Source: Vibrio parahaemolyticus (GTDB taxonomy: Bacteria > Pseudomonadota > Gammaproteobacteria > Enterobacterales > Vibrionaceae). Taken from it: a stretch of DNA of 64,000 nucleotides. The stretch covers positions 62,001 through 126,000 of the forward strand of contig NZ_UHIL01000002.1 of the NCBI RefSeq assembly GCF_900460535.1, given 5' to 3'. Made by a program: the position numbers and the translations under genes. The stretch's first letter is position 1, and each line of letters begins with the position of its first letter. Positions 8,824 through 18,738 of the stretch are shown here, piece by piece. The notes under the pieces were generated by a model. It was not told the DNA's origin and did no database searches. It saw only the letters and a program-made list of their open reading frames with translations.

Positions 8824-9210
8824 ATGAACACATTTAAGATCAGCGAGCTCGCGAAAGAGTTCGACATTACTACCCGAAGTATTCGCTTCTACGAAGATTT
8901 AGGTCTCCTAACTCCAGAACGTAAAGGCAACACTCGAATCTACAATGGTCGCGATCGAATTCGACTAAAACTGATTTTGCGAGGTAAGCGATTGGGCTTT
9001 TCTCTTGCAGATATCAAAGAGTTATTTGAACTCTACGATACCGATCAAAGTACTGAGCAGTTGAACTATATGATTCGGTTGATCGAAGAGAAGAAGGCAG
9101 CATTGCAACAGCAAGCAAACGACATTCAAGCGGTAATGATGGAGTTAAACGCGGCACAGTTGCGATGCCAAAACACACTGAGATCCATGAAAGGCGAAAA
9201 AGTCACCTGA
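8824..9210 (+). CDS. liuR: MerR-family regulator of leucine/isovalerate catabolism
   Basis: A 128-residue MerR-type regulator. The N-terminal winged helix (ISELAKEFDITTRSIRFYEDLGLL, split here as ISELAKEF, DITTRSIR, FYEDLGLL) is followed by a helical dimerisation segment ending near residue 115. It lacks the cysteine clusters of metal-sensing MerR proteins and fits the LiuR group that represses branched-chain acyl-CoA degradation genes. It is the first gene of the plus-strand liu operon and divergent from the valine/isoleucine operon. Palindromes near 8.6-8.8, 39.7 and 41.56 kb are its candidate targets. The start is supported by AAGG upstream of ATG 8824. Confidence 0.9.
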   Translation: MNTFKISELAKEFDITTRSIRFYEDLGLLTPERKGNTRIYNGRDRIRLKLILRGKRLGFSLADIKELFELYDTDQSTEQLNYMIRLIEEKKAALQQQANDIQAVMMELNAAQLRCQNTLRSMKGEKVT

Positions 9211-9255
9211 CACCTCAGCACTGGGATGTAGGTGACGTAAAGGCAAGGACACGCA

Positions 9256-10425
9256 ATGAAATCTACCTACTCTTCCCTGAACTTTGTTTATGACGAAAAT
9301 ACCGATTTGCTTCGCGAGCAAATCAATAGTTTTGCTGCAAGAGAAATTGCGCCTTTAGCGCAATCTATCGACCAATCTAACGACTTTCCAAACCATCTTT
9401 GGTCCAAATTAGGTGAAATGGGGCTTTTAGGCGTGACCACCAGCGAAGAGTTTGGTGGTGCAGGCATGGGCTATCTCGCCCACGTTATCGCTATGGAAGA
9501 AATCAGCCGAGCATCCGCTTCGGTTGCGTTAAGTTACGGCGCTCACTCCAACCTTTGTGTCAACCAAATCCACCGCAACGGCACACAAGCACAAAAAGAG
9601 AAATACCTACCAAAGCTCATCTCTGGCGAACATATTGGCGCACTAGCGATGAGTGAGCCCGGAGCAGGTTCCGATGTGGTTTCAATGCAGCTTAAAGCGG
9701 AACGTAAAGGCGATATATTCCTGTTAAATGGCAACAAAATGTGGATCACCAATGGCCCTGATGCACACACCTATGTTGTCTACGCCAAAACCGACCCAAG
9801 CCAGCATTCTAAAGGCATCACGGCCTTTATTGTAGAACGGGGCTTTCCTGGATTCACTCAAGCACAAAAACTCGACAAGTTGGGTATGCGCGGCTCGAAT
9901 ACGTGTGAGCTGGTTTTCCAAAACTGCGAAGTCCCTGCGGAAAATATTCTCGGCAAAGAAAACCAAGGCGTGAAAGTGTTGATGAGCGGTTTGGACTACG
10001 AACGAGTGGTGCTTGCCGGTGGCCCGCTTGGCATTATGCAAGCATGTATGGACATCGTTGTGCCTTACATTCACGACCGCAAACAATTTGGCAAATCCAT
10101 CGGTGAATTCCAGCTTGTGCAAGCAAAAATCGCCGATATGTACACACAAATGAATGCCGCGAAAGCCTACGTTTACGCAGTGGCTGCTGCTTGTGATCGC
10201 GGAGAAACCACACGTAAAGATTCTGCTGGTGCGATCCTCTACAGCGCTGAGCTGGCAACCAAGATGGCATTAGATGCCATTCAGTTACTTGGCGGTAATG
10301 GCTATATCAATGAGTTTGATACAGGTCGTTTGCTACGCGATGCCAAACTGTATGAAATCGGTGCGGGCACTTCAGAAATTCGCCGCATGCTTATTGGTCG
10401 CGAATTGTTTAACGAAAGCGCCTAA
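9256..10425 (+). CDS. liuA: Isovaleryl-CoA dehydrogenase
   Basis: A 389-residue acyl-CoA dehydrogenase that converts isovaleryl-CoA to 3-methylcrotonyl-CoA, the first committed step of leucine degradation. The FAD signature [15 protein letters not shown] lies near residue 133. The catalytic glutamate is in the isovaleryl-specific position, in [16 protein letters not shown] near residue 250. The C-terminal segment reads [12 protein letters not shown], where most acyl-CoA dehydrogenases have Glu before GTSE. This distinguishes it from the other dehydrogenase of the window. It lies 45 bp after liuR and probably shares its transcript. Confidence 0.95.
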   Translation: MKSTYSSLNFVYDENTDLLREQINSFAAREIAPLAQSIDQSNDFPNHLWSKLGEMGLLGVTTSEEFGGAGMGYLAHVIAMEEISRASASVALSYGAHSNLCVNQIHRNGTQAQKEKYLPKLISGEHIGALAMSEPGAGSDVVSMQLKAERKGDIFLLNGNKMWITNGPDAHTYVVYAKTDPSQHSKGITAFIVERGFPGFTQAQKLDKLGMRGSNTCELVFQNCEVPAENILGKENQGVKVLMSGLDYERVVLAGGPLGIMQACMDIVVPYIHDRKQFGKSIGEFQLVQAKIADMYTQMNAAKAYVYAVAAACDRGETTRKDSAGAILYSAELATKMALDAIQLLGGNGYINEFDTGRLLRDAKLYEIGAGTSEIRRMLIGRELFNESA

Positions 10426-10539
10426 TCATCATACCTAGGGGTTCTAACTCGAAACAACTTCCTTATTCAACCTAAATCTTATTCAACATAGATAAAGACG
10501 GGTGGTGTCACCCGTCTACCGAATGGAGATCGGCTATTT

Positions 10540-12147
10540 ATGGCTTGTTTGACGACCAATATTAATACCCATTCAGAGCAGTATCAGGAAAATTACCGCT
10601 CTATGGCGTCGCTTGTAGATCAACTTTATACCGTGACTGCACAAATCGAAGATGGCGGCGGTGAGAAAGCCCGCGAGCATCAGCAGAAGAAAGGCAAACT
10701 TCCGGTACGTGAGCGCATTCTTGCCCTCCTCGATCCCGGCTCATCTTTTTTAGAAATCGGTCAGTTTGCTGGCTGGGATGTGTATCCTGATTACGTTCCA
10801 TGCGCGGGCGTAGTAGCGGGGGTCGGTGTGATTGACGGCACCGAATGCATGATCGTCGCAAACGACGTGACGGTAAAAGGCGGCAGTTACTACCCACTTA
10901 CCGTGAAAAAACACTTACGCGCACAGGAAATTGCAGAAAAATGCCAACTGCCGTGTGTTTACTTAGTCGACTCTGGCGGTGCTAACCTCCCCCGCCAAGA
11001 TGAAGTCTTCCCAGACAAAGACCATTTTGGCCGTATTTTCTATAACCAAGCACGTATGTCAGCCAAGGGTATCCCGCAAATTGCGGTGGTCATGGGGCTA
11101 TGTACCGCTGGCGGCGCTTACGTACCTGCCATGTGTGATGTTTCCATCATCGTCAAAGAACAAGGCACGATCTTCTTAGCTGGCCCTCCTCTGGTAAAAG
11201 CGGCGACAGGCGAAGAAGTGAGTGCGGAAGATCTTGGCGGCGCAGACGTGCATTGCCGTACATCTGGCGTGGCCGATTATTACGCAGAAAACGACCACCA
11301 TGCATTAGAGCTGGCAAGACAAGCGGTTTCACAAATCAACCACTTGAAACCCGTCCAACTCAAGCAAAAAATGCCACAAGAACCACGCTTTCCTGCGCAA
11401 GAGCTTTACGGCATCGTCGGAACCGATCTTAAAAAGCCTTTCGATGTTAAAGAGGTCATTGCCCGAATTGTTGATGACTCACAATTTGATGAATTTAAAG
11501 CCTTGTTCGGTGAAACCTTGGTCTGTGGCTTTGCTCATATTCACGGCATGCCGATTGGTATCGTCGCCAACAACGGGATTCTATTCTCTGAGTCGGCACA
11601 AAAAGGCGCCCATTTTATTGAGCTGTGTGCACAGCGCAAAATTCCTCTGCTTTTCTTACAGAACATCACTGGCTTTATGGTCGGTCAGAAGTATGAAGCA
11701 GAAGGCATCGCCAAACATGGCGCGAAAATGGTGACCGCTGTTGCGTGTGCAGACGTGCCGAAGTTTACCGTGGTTATTGGTGGATCGTATGGCGCAGGCA
11801 ACTACGGTATGTGTGGCCGAGCTTATGACCCAACCATGATGTGGATGTGGCCAAATGCGCGAATCTCCGTTATGGGCGGCGAACAAGCGGCTGGCGTGAT
11901 GGCGCAAGTGACCCGCGATATCAAAACGCGCAAGGGTGAAAGCTGGAGCGTAGAGGAAGAAGAAGCGTTCAAACGTCCAATTGCGGAGCAATATCAAGTC
12001 CAAAGCCATGCGTATTACGCCAGTGCCCGCCTGTGGGACGACGGGATTATTGATCCGGCGAAAACACGCGATGTTGTCGGCATTGCTCTGTCTGCTGCGC
12101 TCAATGCACCAATACCAGACAGTAAATTTGGCATCTTCCGCATGTAG
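10540..12147 (+). CDS. liuB: Methylcrotonoyl-CoA carboxylase, carboxyltransferase (beta) subunit
   Basis: A 535-residue acyl-CoA carboxyltransferase subunit. It moves CO2 from carboxybiotin on LiuD to 3-methylcrotonyl-CoA, forming 3-methylglutaconyl-CoA. The length matches methylcrotonoyl-CoA carboxylase beta subunits, as do [15 protein letters not shown] features ([13 protein letters not shown]), the oxyanion-hole glycine runs [11 protein letters not shown] and [16 protein letters not shown], and the C-terminal NARISVMGG. It lies between liuA and liuC, with 114 bp upstream that hold no other gene. Confidence 0.95.
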   Translation: MACLTTNINTHSEQYQENYRSMASLVDQLYTVTAQIEDGGGEKAREHQQKKGKLPVRERILALLDPGSSFLEIGQFAGWDVYPDYVPCAGVVAGVGVIDGTECMIVANDVTVKGGSYYPLTVKKHLRAQEIAEKCQLPCVYLVDSGGANLPRQDEVFPDKDHFGRIFYNQARMSAKGIPQIAVVMGLCTAGGAYVPAMCDVSIIVKEQGTIFLAGPPLVKAATGEEVSAEDLGGADVHCRTSGVADYYAENDHHALELARQAVSQINHLKPVQLKQKMPQEPRFPAQELYGIVGTDLKKPFDVKEVIARIVDDSQFDEFKALFGETLVCGFAHIHGMPIGIVANNGILFSESAQKGAHFIELCAQRKIPLLFLQNITGFMVGQKYEAEGIAKHGAKMVTAVACADVPKFTVVIGGSYGAGNYGMCGRAYDPTMMWMWPNARISVMGGEQAAGVMAQVTRDIKTRKGESWSVEEEEAFKRPIAEQYQVQSHAYYASARLWDDGIIDPAKTRDVVGIALSAALNAPIPDSKFGIFRM

Positions 12148-12253
12148 CCGGATGCAAGGTAAACCTTAATTCCTCGCGAATACCGATGTTTATACAAGTA
12201 TTGGTTAGCGAGCAATGGAATCTCAGACTGAAATGTCAGACATAGGAAGTCAC

Positions 12254-13036
12254 ATGACCGGACTACTGCTTGAAAAAGACAGCAATGGCGTTGCCTGGTT
12301 GAGCCTGAATCGACCAGAGAAACACAACGCGTTTAATGATGAATTAATTGCTTCACTTATCGAAACCTTGGAACAACTTGAGCGAGACGACTCTCTACGT
12401 GCAGTGGTACTCACCGCGCAAGGGAAACACTTTTCTGCAGGTGCGGATCTTGGCTGGATGCAGTCAATGGCCACCAAAACCGAGAGTGAAAACCTGCAAG
12501 ATGCACAGCAATTGGCGATGCTCCTGCATAAACTGGATACCTTTAGCAAACCAACCATTGCCATGGTGCACGGCGCTGCATTTGGTGGCGCACTTGGGCT
12601 TATCTGCTGCTGCGATATCGCTATCGGCACACCTGAAAGCCGCTTCTGTTTGAGTGAAGTGAAACTCGGCTTATTGCCCGCGACCATCGGACCCTACGTA
12701 ATTCGAGCGATTGGACAACGCCAAAGCCGACGCTACTTTTTGACTGCGGAAATGATCGATGCCGAAACCGCGTTATCGATGAACATTCTTCATCAAATCG
12801 ATCCCCAGCCAAAAGAGTCGGTCAACCGTATGGTTGAGCACCTGCTTAATAATGGCCCGCAAGCCATGCAGGCTGCAAAAGCACTCTGCTTACGTTGTGA
12901 CAACCACCCTATCGATCACTCATTAATTGAATACACCAGCCAAGCCATTGCAACCGCCCGCGTGTCCAGTGAAGGACAAGAAGGACTGAGTGCATTTTTT
13001 GAAAAGCGCGCCGCCAATTGGAGGAATCATGTTTAA
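12254..13036 (+). CDS. liuC: Methylglutaconyl-CoA hydratase
   Basis: A crotonase-family enzyme of 260 residues from ATG 12254, which has AGGAAG five bases upstream. An in-frame ATG at 12215 would add 13 residues but has only a weak site. It hydrates 3-methylglutaconyl-CoA to HMG-CoA. The segments HFSAGADLGWM and FCLSEVKLGLLPA are present, the latter with one catalytic Glu. The usual first catalytic Glu is replaced by Gly in GGALGLICCCD, a feature I associate with the bacterial LiuC group from memory. The 3' end overlaps liuD by 8 bp. Confidence 0.9.
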   Translation: MTGLLLEKDSNGVAWLSLNRPEKHNAFNDELIASLIETLEQLERDDSLRAVVLTAQGKHFSAGADLGWMQSMATKTESENLQDAQQLAMLLHKLDTFSKPTIAMVHGAAFGGALGLICCCDIAIGTPESRFCLSEVKLGLLPATIGPYVIRAIGQRQSRRYFLTAEMIDAETALSMNILHQIDPQPKESVNRMVEHLLNNGPQAMQAAKALCLRCDNHPIDHSLIEYTSQAIATARVSSEGQEGLSAFFEKRAANWRNHV

Positions 13037-15089
13037 AAGAATACTGATCGCAAACCGCGGTGAAATTGCCTGCCGAATCATTAAAACCGCAAAAAGCATG
13101 GCTATCGAGACGGTTGCCGTCTATTCCGAAGCGGATCGCAGCTGCTTACATGTAAAACAGGCGGATTTCGCTGAATTTATCGGCCCTGCTCCGGCGAGTG
13201 AGTCGTATCTCGATATCGATGCGATTATCGGCGCAGCGAAAAAGTGGCAAGCCGATGCTATCCACCCTGGGTATGGTTTTCTTTCCGAGAACCCGAAACT
13301 GGCGAAAGCGTGCAGCGAAAATGGCATTGTTTTTATTGGCCCTTCCACCAGTGCAATCGAGGCGATGGGCTCGAAGTCGCAAGCCAAAGCCATCATGTCA
13401 GAGGCGAACGTACCATTGGTTCCGGGCTATCACGGCACAGACAACAGCATTGAGCACTTATCGGCTGAAGCGGAAAAAATCGGTTATCCGGTCATGCTGA
13501 AAGCAACCCAAGGTGGCGGCGGTAAAGGCATGCGAGTGGTCAATAGCGCAGCCGAACTACCGTTAGCCATTGACGGTGCGCAGCGTGAAGCACTTTCAAG
13601 CTTTGGCGATAAGCAGCTTCTTGTCGAAAAATGCATATTGCAACCGCGCCACGTTGAAATTCAGGTCTTTGCTGACCAACATGGCAACTGTGTCTATCTT
13701 TCTGATCGTGACTGTTCCATTCAGCGTCGTCACCAAAAAGTAGTCGAAGAAGCACCAGCTCCCGCTCTGAGTGATGAACTGCGTAAACAAATGGGTGAAG
13801 CCGCGGTTCAGGCCGCTCAAGCGATTGACTATGTAGGCGCTGGTACGGTTGAGTTCTTGCTCGATAGCCGCGGTGAGTTTTACTTCATGGAAATGAATAC
13901 CCGTCTGCAAGTTGAACACCCTGTCACTGAATTGATCACTGGCGTTGATTTAGTGGAGTGGCAATTCAAAGTTGCGGCTGGAGAGCATTTACCGATCTCG
14001 CAATCCGAAATCACCCATAACGGACACTCAATCGAGCTGCGAATTTACGCAGAAGATGCGGACAACGACTTTATGCCGTCGACTGGATGCATTGATTATT
14101 TACAAGAACCCATCTCGGATAACAATGTTCGACTAGCTTGTGTGCGTGTTGATAGCGGTGTTACTCAAGGCGATATCATCAGCGAATACTACGATCCGAT
14201 GATCAGCAAACTGATCGTCTGGGGTCAAACTCGTGACATCGCGCTCAAGCAGCTTAAGCAGGCGTTAACCCACTACCACGTACGTGGAGTAACGACAAAC
14301 ATCGGTTATCTGCATAGCATTATTTCGCAGCCAGCCTTTGCCAACATTGAGCTCGATACTGGTTTCCTCGTCACACACCAGCAAGGCATAAGTGAGCAGC
14401 AAAACGTGTCGGATTCTATTTGGCTAACGTTGGCGGCGGTTGCTCGCTGGAATGATCTCACTTCAAAATCAGGTAGCTCAACGTTACCCTCTCCAACCAC
14501 GCAAGGATTTAGGCTGTCGGTTGACAACGTTTATCGATTTAACTTCACGGATGCCAATGCCAACCATCAAGTACGCTTGCAACAACCATCGCAAGATACA
14601 GGGGCTCAGCACCTTAACCACTTCACAGTCCGATGTGGTGAGGAGTTGCATCAGGTCATCCTGCTTGAAAGTGGCAACCCGTTTATCGTCGATATCGATA
14701 ATGTGCGTTACACCTTTAATGCGCTTAGCGACGAGCACCAGACAACGCTGTTTTATCTTGGTCAGCAACGTACGTTCGCTCATCAACCTAACTTTGACTC
14801 TACAAAAGATATAGACGATGAGTTAAGTCCAACCGCGCCACTCAACGGCATAATTTCGGCTGTCATGGTGGCTAAAGGTGACGAAGTGGCGGCGGGCGAT
14901 CCGCTTTTGGTACTCGAAGCAATGAAGATGGAATACACCATCACGGCTCCGGTAGCAGCAAAAGTCGACGAATTGTTTTATCAGCACGGAGACCAAGTAC
15001 AACATGGTTCTATCCTGCTGCATTTGGCTTCGTCATCGGATAACGCCAGCGAAGATAAGGAGCTCGAGTATGCTGCCAACGAAAGTTAA
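13029..15089 (+). CDS. liuD: Methylcrotonoyl-CoA carboxylase, biotin carboxylase/carrier (alpha) subunit
   Basis: The start is ATG 13029, directly after GGAGGAATC; a frame opening at 12990 lies inside liuC. The 686 residues hold a biotin carboxylase N-terminal domain (ILIANRGEIACRI), the ATP-grasp loop GGGGKGMR near residue 165, and EMNTRLQVEHPVTE near residue 290. The C-terminal biotinyl domain carries the acceptor lysine in EAMKMEY, about 53 residues from the end. The protein carboxylates its own biotin for LiuB. It overlaps liuC by 8 bp and liuE by 20 bp, which suggests coupled translation. Confidence 0.95.
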   Translation: MFKRILIANRGEIACRIIKTAKSMAIETVAVYSEADRSCLHVKQADFAEFIGPAPASESYLDIDAIIGAAKKWQADAIHPGYGFLSENPKLAKACSENGIVFIGPSTSAIEAMGSKSQAKAIMSEANVPLVPGYHGTDNSIEHLSAEAEKIGYPVMLKATQGGGGKGMRVVNSAAELPLAIDGAQREALSSFGDKQLLVEKCILQPRHVEIQVFADQHGNCVYLSDRDCSIQRRHQKVVEEAPAPALSDELRKQMGEAAVQAAQAIDYVGAGTVEFLLDSRGEFYFMEMNTRLQVEHPVTELITGVDLVEWQFKVAAGEHLPISQSEITHNGHSIELRIYAEDADNDFMPSTGCIDYLQEPISDNNVRLACVRVDSGVTQGDIISEYYDPMISKLIVWGQTRDIALKQLKQALTHYHVRGVTTNIGYLHSIISQPAFANIELDTGFLVTHQQGISEQQNVSDSIWLTLAAVARWNDLTSKSGSSTLPSPTTQGFRLSVDNVYRFNFTDANANHQVRLQQPSQDTGAQHLNHFTVRCGEELHQVILLESGNPFIVDIDNVRYTFNALSDEHQTTLFYLGQQRTFAHQPNFDSTKDIDDELSPTAPLNGIISAVMVAKGDEVAAGDPLLVLEAMKMEYTITAPVAAKVDELFYQHGDQVQHGSILLHLASSSDNASEDKELEYAANES

Positions 15090-15972
15090 TATTGTCGAAG
15101 TCGGTGCACGCGATGGCCTGCAAAATGAAACGGCAGTGTCGCTGGTCGATAAAATCCGTTTGATCAATCAACTAAGCACCAGTGGTTTAAAACACATTGA
15201 AGTTGGGTCTTTCGTCTCCCCAAAGTGGGTACCACAAATGGCCGATTCAGCACAGGTATTTGTGGGTATCACTCGACAGCCTGATGTAGTGTACAGTACG
15301 CTAACACCGAACCTAGCAGGGTTAGAACGTGCGCTCGAAAGTGGTGTAAAGCAAATTGCGGTGTTTGGCTCCGCTTCAGAGGCGTTCAGCCAGAAGAACA
15401 TCAACTGCAGCATTGCGGAGAGCCTAGCCCGTTTTGAGCCCGTTATCGAATTGGCGAACCAGCACAACATTCCTGTGCGCGGGTACTTGTCTTGTACCAT
15501 GGTGTGTCCATATGAGGGGGACATCATGCCAGAGCAAACTACCAAGGTCGCAAATACGCTGTTTGATATGGGATGTTATGAGATTTCTCTGGGCGATACT
15601 GTCGGAAAAGCAACCCCCAATCGCGTTATCTCCATGCTGGATTCGCTGTTAACGCAACTGCCAAAAGACGCATTAGCAGTGCACTTCCACGATACCTACG
15701 GGCAAGCACTAGCCAATATTTACCAAGCCTTGTTAATGGGTATCAACACCATTGACAGCGCTGTTGCTGGTTTGGGGGGCTGCCCTTACGCGAAAGGAGC
15801 CAGTGGTAATGTCGCAACGGAAGATGTGCTTTATCTGTGTGAGCAGCTTGGCATTGAAACGGGGATTGATCTCAACATTATCAATGAAGCGGGTTGGCAA
15901 ATTTGCCGTGCGTTAGGTAAACGTCCGTCTTCCAAAGTAGCACTCGCTCTGGGTGATCCGCACAGCTTGTAA
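15070..15972 (+). CDS. liuE: Hydroxymethylglutaryl-CoA lyase
   Basis: ATG 15070 follows AAGGAGCTCGAGT and gives 300 residues; the open frame reaches back to 15004 but only inside liuD. The N-terminal VEVGARDGLQNE carries catalytic Arg and Asp, HFHDTYGQ binds the metal, and GLGGCPYAKGASGN is the lyase signature with the active-site cysteine. It splits HMG-CoA into acetyl-CoA and acetoacetate, the last liu step. The acetoacetate is probably reactivated by the synthetase at 43.4 kb. A terminator follows within about 35 bp. Confidence 0.95.
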   Translation: MLPTKVNIVEVGARDGLQNETAVSLVDKIRLINQLSTSGLKHIEVGSFVSPKWVPQMADSAQVFVGITRQPDVVYSTLTPNLAGLERALESGVKQIAVFGSASEAFSQKNINCSIAESLARFEPVIELANQHNIPVRGYLSCTMVCPYEGDIMPEQTTKVANTLFDMGCYEISLGDTVGKATPNRVISMLDSLLTQLPKDALAVHFHDTYGQALANIYQALLMGINTIDSAVAGLGGCPYAKGASGNVATEDVLYLCEQLGIETGIDLNIINEAGWQICRALGKRPSSKVALALGDPHSL

Positions 15973-16006
15973 AAGACTCCATCCGCGATAAGCAACCAAT
16001 AAATAC

Positions 16007-16040
16007 AAACGGGCATGCGTAACAACATGCCCGTTTTATT
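16007..16040. terminator. Terminator between liuE and the hybrid kinase gene
   Basis: AAACGGGCATG (16007-16017) pairs with CATGCCCGTTT (16026-16036) around an 8-base loop, followed by T-rich sequence. It closes the liu operon and could also serve the convergent kinase gene, because the minus strand reads into CCCGTTTGTATTT. Confidence 0.85.
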
Positions 16041-16066
16041 AGGGCCAAATACAATTCACAAAAGCA

Positions 16067-18688
16067 CTAACCAGAGGCGTGCTTTTCAGCCATTTGAGTA
16101 TGGCGTCCCCACTTCGCAATCATATCGAGTAAATCGCTTTTCTGAACTGGCTTCGTCAGGTAATCATTCATCCCTAGTGCAATACTTTTTTGCTGCTCTT
16201 CTTGCATCGCGTGAGCAGAAAACGCCACGATTGGACACCAAGGAAACTCACCGTTTTCCTGTAACTCACGAATGTCTTTTGTCACACCAAAACCATCTTT
16301 GTTTGGCATAGAAATATCGGTAATCACCAAATCAGGGGAAAGCTGCTTGTAGAGTTCAACGGCCTCGACACCATCTTCCGCCAACGTCAGTTTCACTCCG
16401 GTGTCTTGCAACATTTTTTCAATCAATATTCGATTGATATGGCTGTCTTCTGCAACCAAAAGGTGCAAATTAGAAAAATCTGGATTGTCTTGTGAGGAAA
16501 GCGCTCGACGCTTTTGTATTTTGCTAGAAAGCAGAGTTTGCAGTTTATGCTGCGTGACAGGTTGCGGCAGTAAACGATCCCGTTCGCACGACCATGCCAG
16601 CCCTTCCTCCATCACGCAAGGGGCGAGAAACAGTACCCGTTTGGCGGCTGATTCTGTCGCATCAAGCTCATAGAGCGCATCTCTATCCTGAGCATTGTTC
16701 ACGCTCGCGATGATGCGGTCAAAACCGTCCAAATCTCTGCCCAAAGACTGCGCCGCAGACCAATCGTTGCGATGAGTCACCTCGATGCCAATCTCTTTAG
16801 CTAAGCGCATCAAGTGTTCCACGCGTGGTTGATAATCATCAATCAACAATAGTCGATTTGCATTCAGTTCTACCGGTTCAGAATGAGGCTGACTTCGTTT
16901 AGGCAACTGCAAACTAAAGCTAAAACACGATCCGTTGCCAAAATCCGAACGCACACAAAGCTCACCGTTGTACATGCTGATCAAACGTTTTGAGATTGCC
17001 AACCCTAAGCCCGTTCCTTCATGTCGCCTTGTCGCGGAGGTATCGACCTGCTCAAATTTATCCATAATATGAGTTAGCCTGTCTTCAGGAATTCCAATGC
17101 CTGTATCGGTCACTGAAAAATCAAAACCGAGCTCACTTTCTCTTACTTTCAGCTGCACATGACCTTCATCCGTGAATTTCACTGCATTGCCGAGCAAGTT
17201 AAGTAAGATTTGATTAATCCGACCTTTATCACCGACCACGACCGTATTCATGGCTAATGGTATATCAACCAATAACTTAAGGTTCTTTTTATCCGCTTGA
17301 TACGCACACAATGCCGTGCAACTCTCTACTAACGAGCGCAAATCAAACTCCTCTTCAACAAGCGTCAACTTGCCTGCTTCAACTTTGCTGTAATCGAGGA
17401 TGTCGTTAATGATGGTCACAAGGTTATTGGCAGATTTGTGCAGCAGGAGCAATAACTCCCTTGGCTCTCGGCGGTTTTCGTTCTCAAGCAATATCTCGCT
17501 GATCCCCATGATCGCGTTCATTGGAGTGCGAATCTCATGGCTCATGTTCGCCAGAAATTCCGACTTGGCTTGCGTGGCTTTTTTCGATTTATCCAATGCA
17601 GACGACAAACGCTTCTCCATCTCGCGTCTATCGGTGATGTCACGTTCTACCGCAATAAAACGCAGTAGCTCGCCATTTTCATCAAACACCGGAGACAGCT
17701 CTAACTCGACCCAATATGGGCGCCGCGATTTGGTGTAATTGAGTATCTCAACCCTAACCGGGGAATGGCTGCGAACACTTTGCGAGAGCAGCGCGACGGT
17801 GTTTGCGTCGGTGTCTTCACCTTGCAGCAGTTCGCCCGGTGATTTGCCAACCACTTCCTCTAACGAATATTCGGTTAACTGCTCAAACGCAGAGTTTACC
17901 CAAGCAATCGTGCCGTCAGGATGCGTAATGATGATGGTATCGCGAGCGTGTTCCGCCACCTCGGCAAGCTGAGATATTTTGGCGGATAACTGCTGTTGGG
18001 TTTGATGTTCTTGCTGAAGTTTGTTTTGCGCTTGCGCTAAAGAGCGCGACATTTGGTTAAACGCTTCTCCAACGCGCGTGACTTCGTCATTGCCTGAAAT
18101 AGAAATTTGCGAACCCGGCCCTTGCTGTGAAACCTTGATTACCCCAGTGCGGAGAAGATCCAAACGCTTCATTAAATAGCTGCCTAGCGCAAATGAAAAC
18201 AGCGCCACCAGCGACATTTCGACAAAGGCAATCACCAAACTCGCATGAGTCGCAAACGAAAGCATTTGATGAACATGCTCGACGTGAACACCCATTTCTA
18301 CCACGCCAAAAGTCTGATCGCCTAACGTGATTGCTTTCGCCACGTCATAAACACCGTCGCTTGCATCGAAAGGACGAACATTGGTGTCAACGCCTGTATA
18401 ATCACCTTGAAGCGTAAGTTCGATGCCATCTTGATTGACGATACGGATGTAAGCCAACTTGTGCTCACTTACGACAGAGCGTGCAAAGCTGTCTAAGTAC
18501 GCCAGATCCGTTGCGATTACCGCGTCTCTCGAAGCTTGAGCAAACACACTCACCAAATTCTGGCTACCAACTTCGAGACTGGTCTCGTTCGAGCTTTTAA
18601 ACCAGTTGAGGCCACTGATGATAAGTACACCGAGCGCGAGTGCTTCGATGAGTGCAATGCCGATTATCGTTTTTGAACGCAGCGTCAT
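16067..18688 (-). CDS. Membrane hybrid sensor histidine kinase (HAMP-PAS-HisKA-HATPase-REC)
   Basis: From ATG 18688 the protein has 873 residues; a TTG at 18736 would add 16. An N-terminal membrane helix, a periplasmic segment of about 125 residues and a second helix are followed by HAMP, then PAS (GTIAWVNSAFEQLTEYS). A HisKA box SHEIRTPMN has His at about residue 384, and HATPase motifs NLLGNAVKF, DTGIGIPED and GTGLGLAIS follow. A degenerate receiver (LLLIDDYQPR) comes next, then a complete receiver (VAEDSHINR, VITDISMPNKDG, Asp about 791). There is no Hpt domain. It lies immediately downstream of a PhnD-like binding protein gene and probably reads the state of that protein. The output partner is unknown. 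Confidence 0.9.
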   Translation of the reverse strand: MTLRSKTIIGIALIEALALGVLIISGLNWFKSSNETSLEVGSQNLVSVFAQASRDAVIATDLAYLDSFARSVVSEHKLAYIRIVNQDGIELTLQGDYTGVDTNVRPFDASDGVYDVAKAITLGDQTFGVVEMGVHVEHVHQMLSFATHASLVIAFVEMSLVALFSFALGSYLMKRLDLLRTGVIKVSQQGPGSQISISGNDEVTRVGEAFNQMSRSLAQAQNKLQQEHQTQQQLSAKISQLAEVAEHARDTIIITHPDGTIAWVNSAFEQLTEYSLEEVVGKSPGELLQGEDTDANTVALLSQSVRSHSPVRVEILNYTKSRRPYWVELELSPVFDENGELLRFIAVERDITDRREMEKRLSSALDKSKKATQAKSEFLANMSHEIRTPMNAIMGISEILLENENRREPRELLLLLHKSANNLVTIINDILDYSKVEAGKLTLVEEEFDLRSLVESCTALCAYQADKKNLKLLVDIPLAMNTVVVGDKGRINQILLNLLGNAVKFTDEGHVQLKVRESELGFDFSVTDTGIGIPEDRLTHIMDKFEQVDTSATRRHEGTGLGLAISKRLISMYNGELCVRSDFGNGSCFSFSLQLPKRSQPHSEPVELNANRLLLIDDYQPRVEHLMRLAKEIGIEVTHRNDWSAAQSLGRDLDGFDRIIASVNNAQDRDALYELDATESAAKRVLFLAPCVMEEGLAWSCERDRLLPQPVTQHKLQTLLSSKIQKRRALSSQDNPDFSNLHLLVAEDSHINRILIEKMLQDTGVKLTLAEDGVEAVELYKQLSPDLVITDISMPNKDGFGVTKDIRELQENGEFPWCPIVAFSAHAMQEEQQKSIALGMNDYLTKPVQKSDLLDMIAKWGRHTQMAEKHASG

Positions 18689-18738
18689 AAAGCGCCCACT
18701 TATCTCGAAATGCCCAATTGGACGACGTCTTGCCAATC

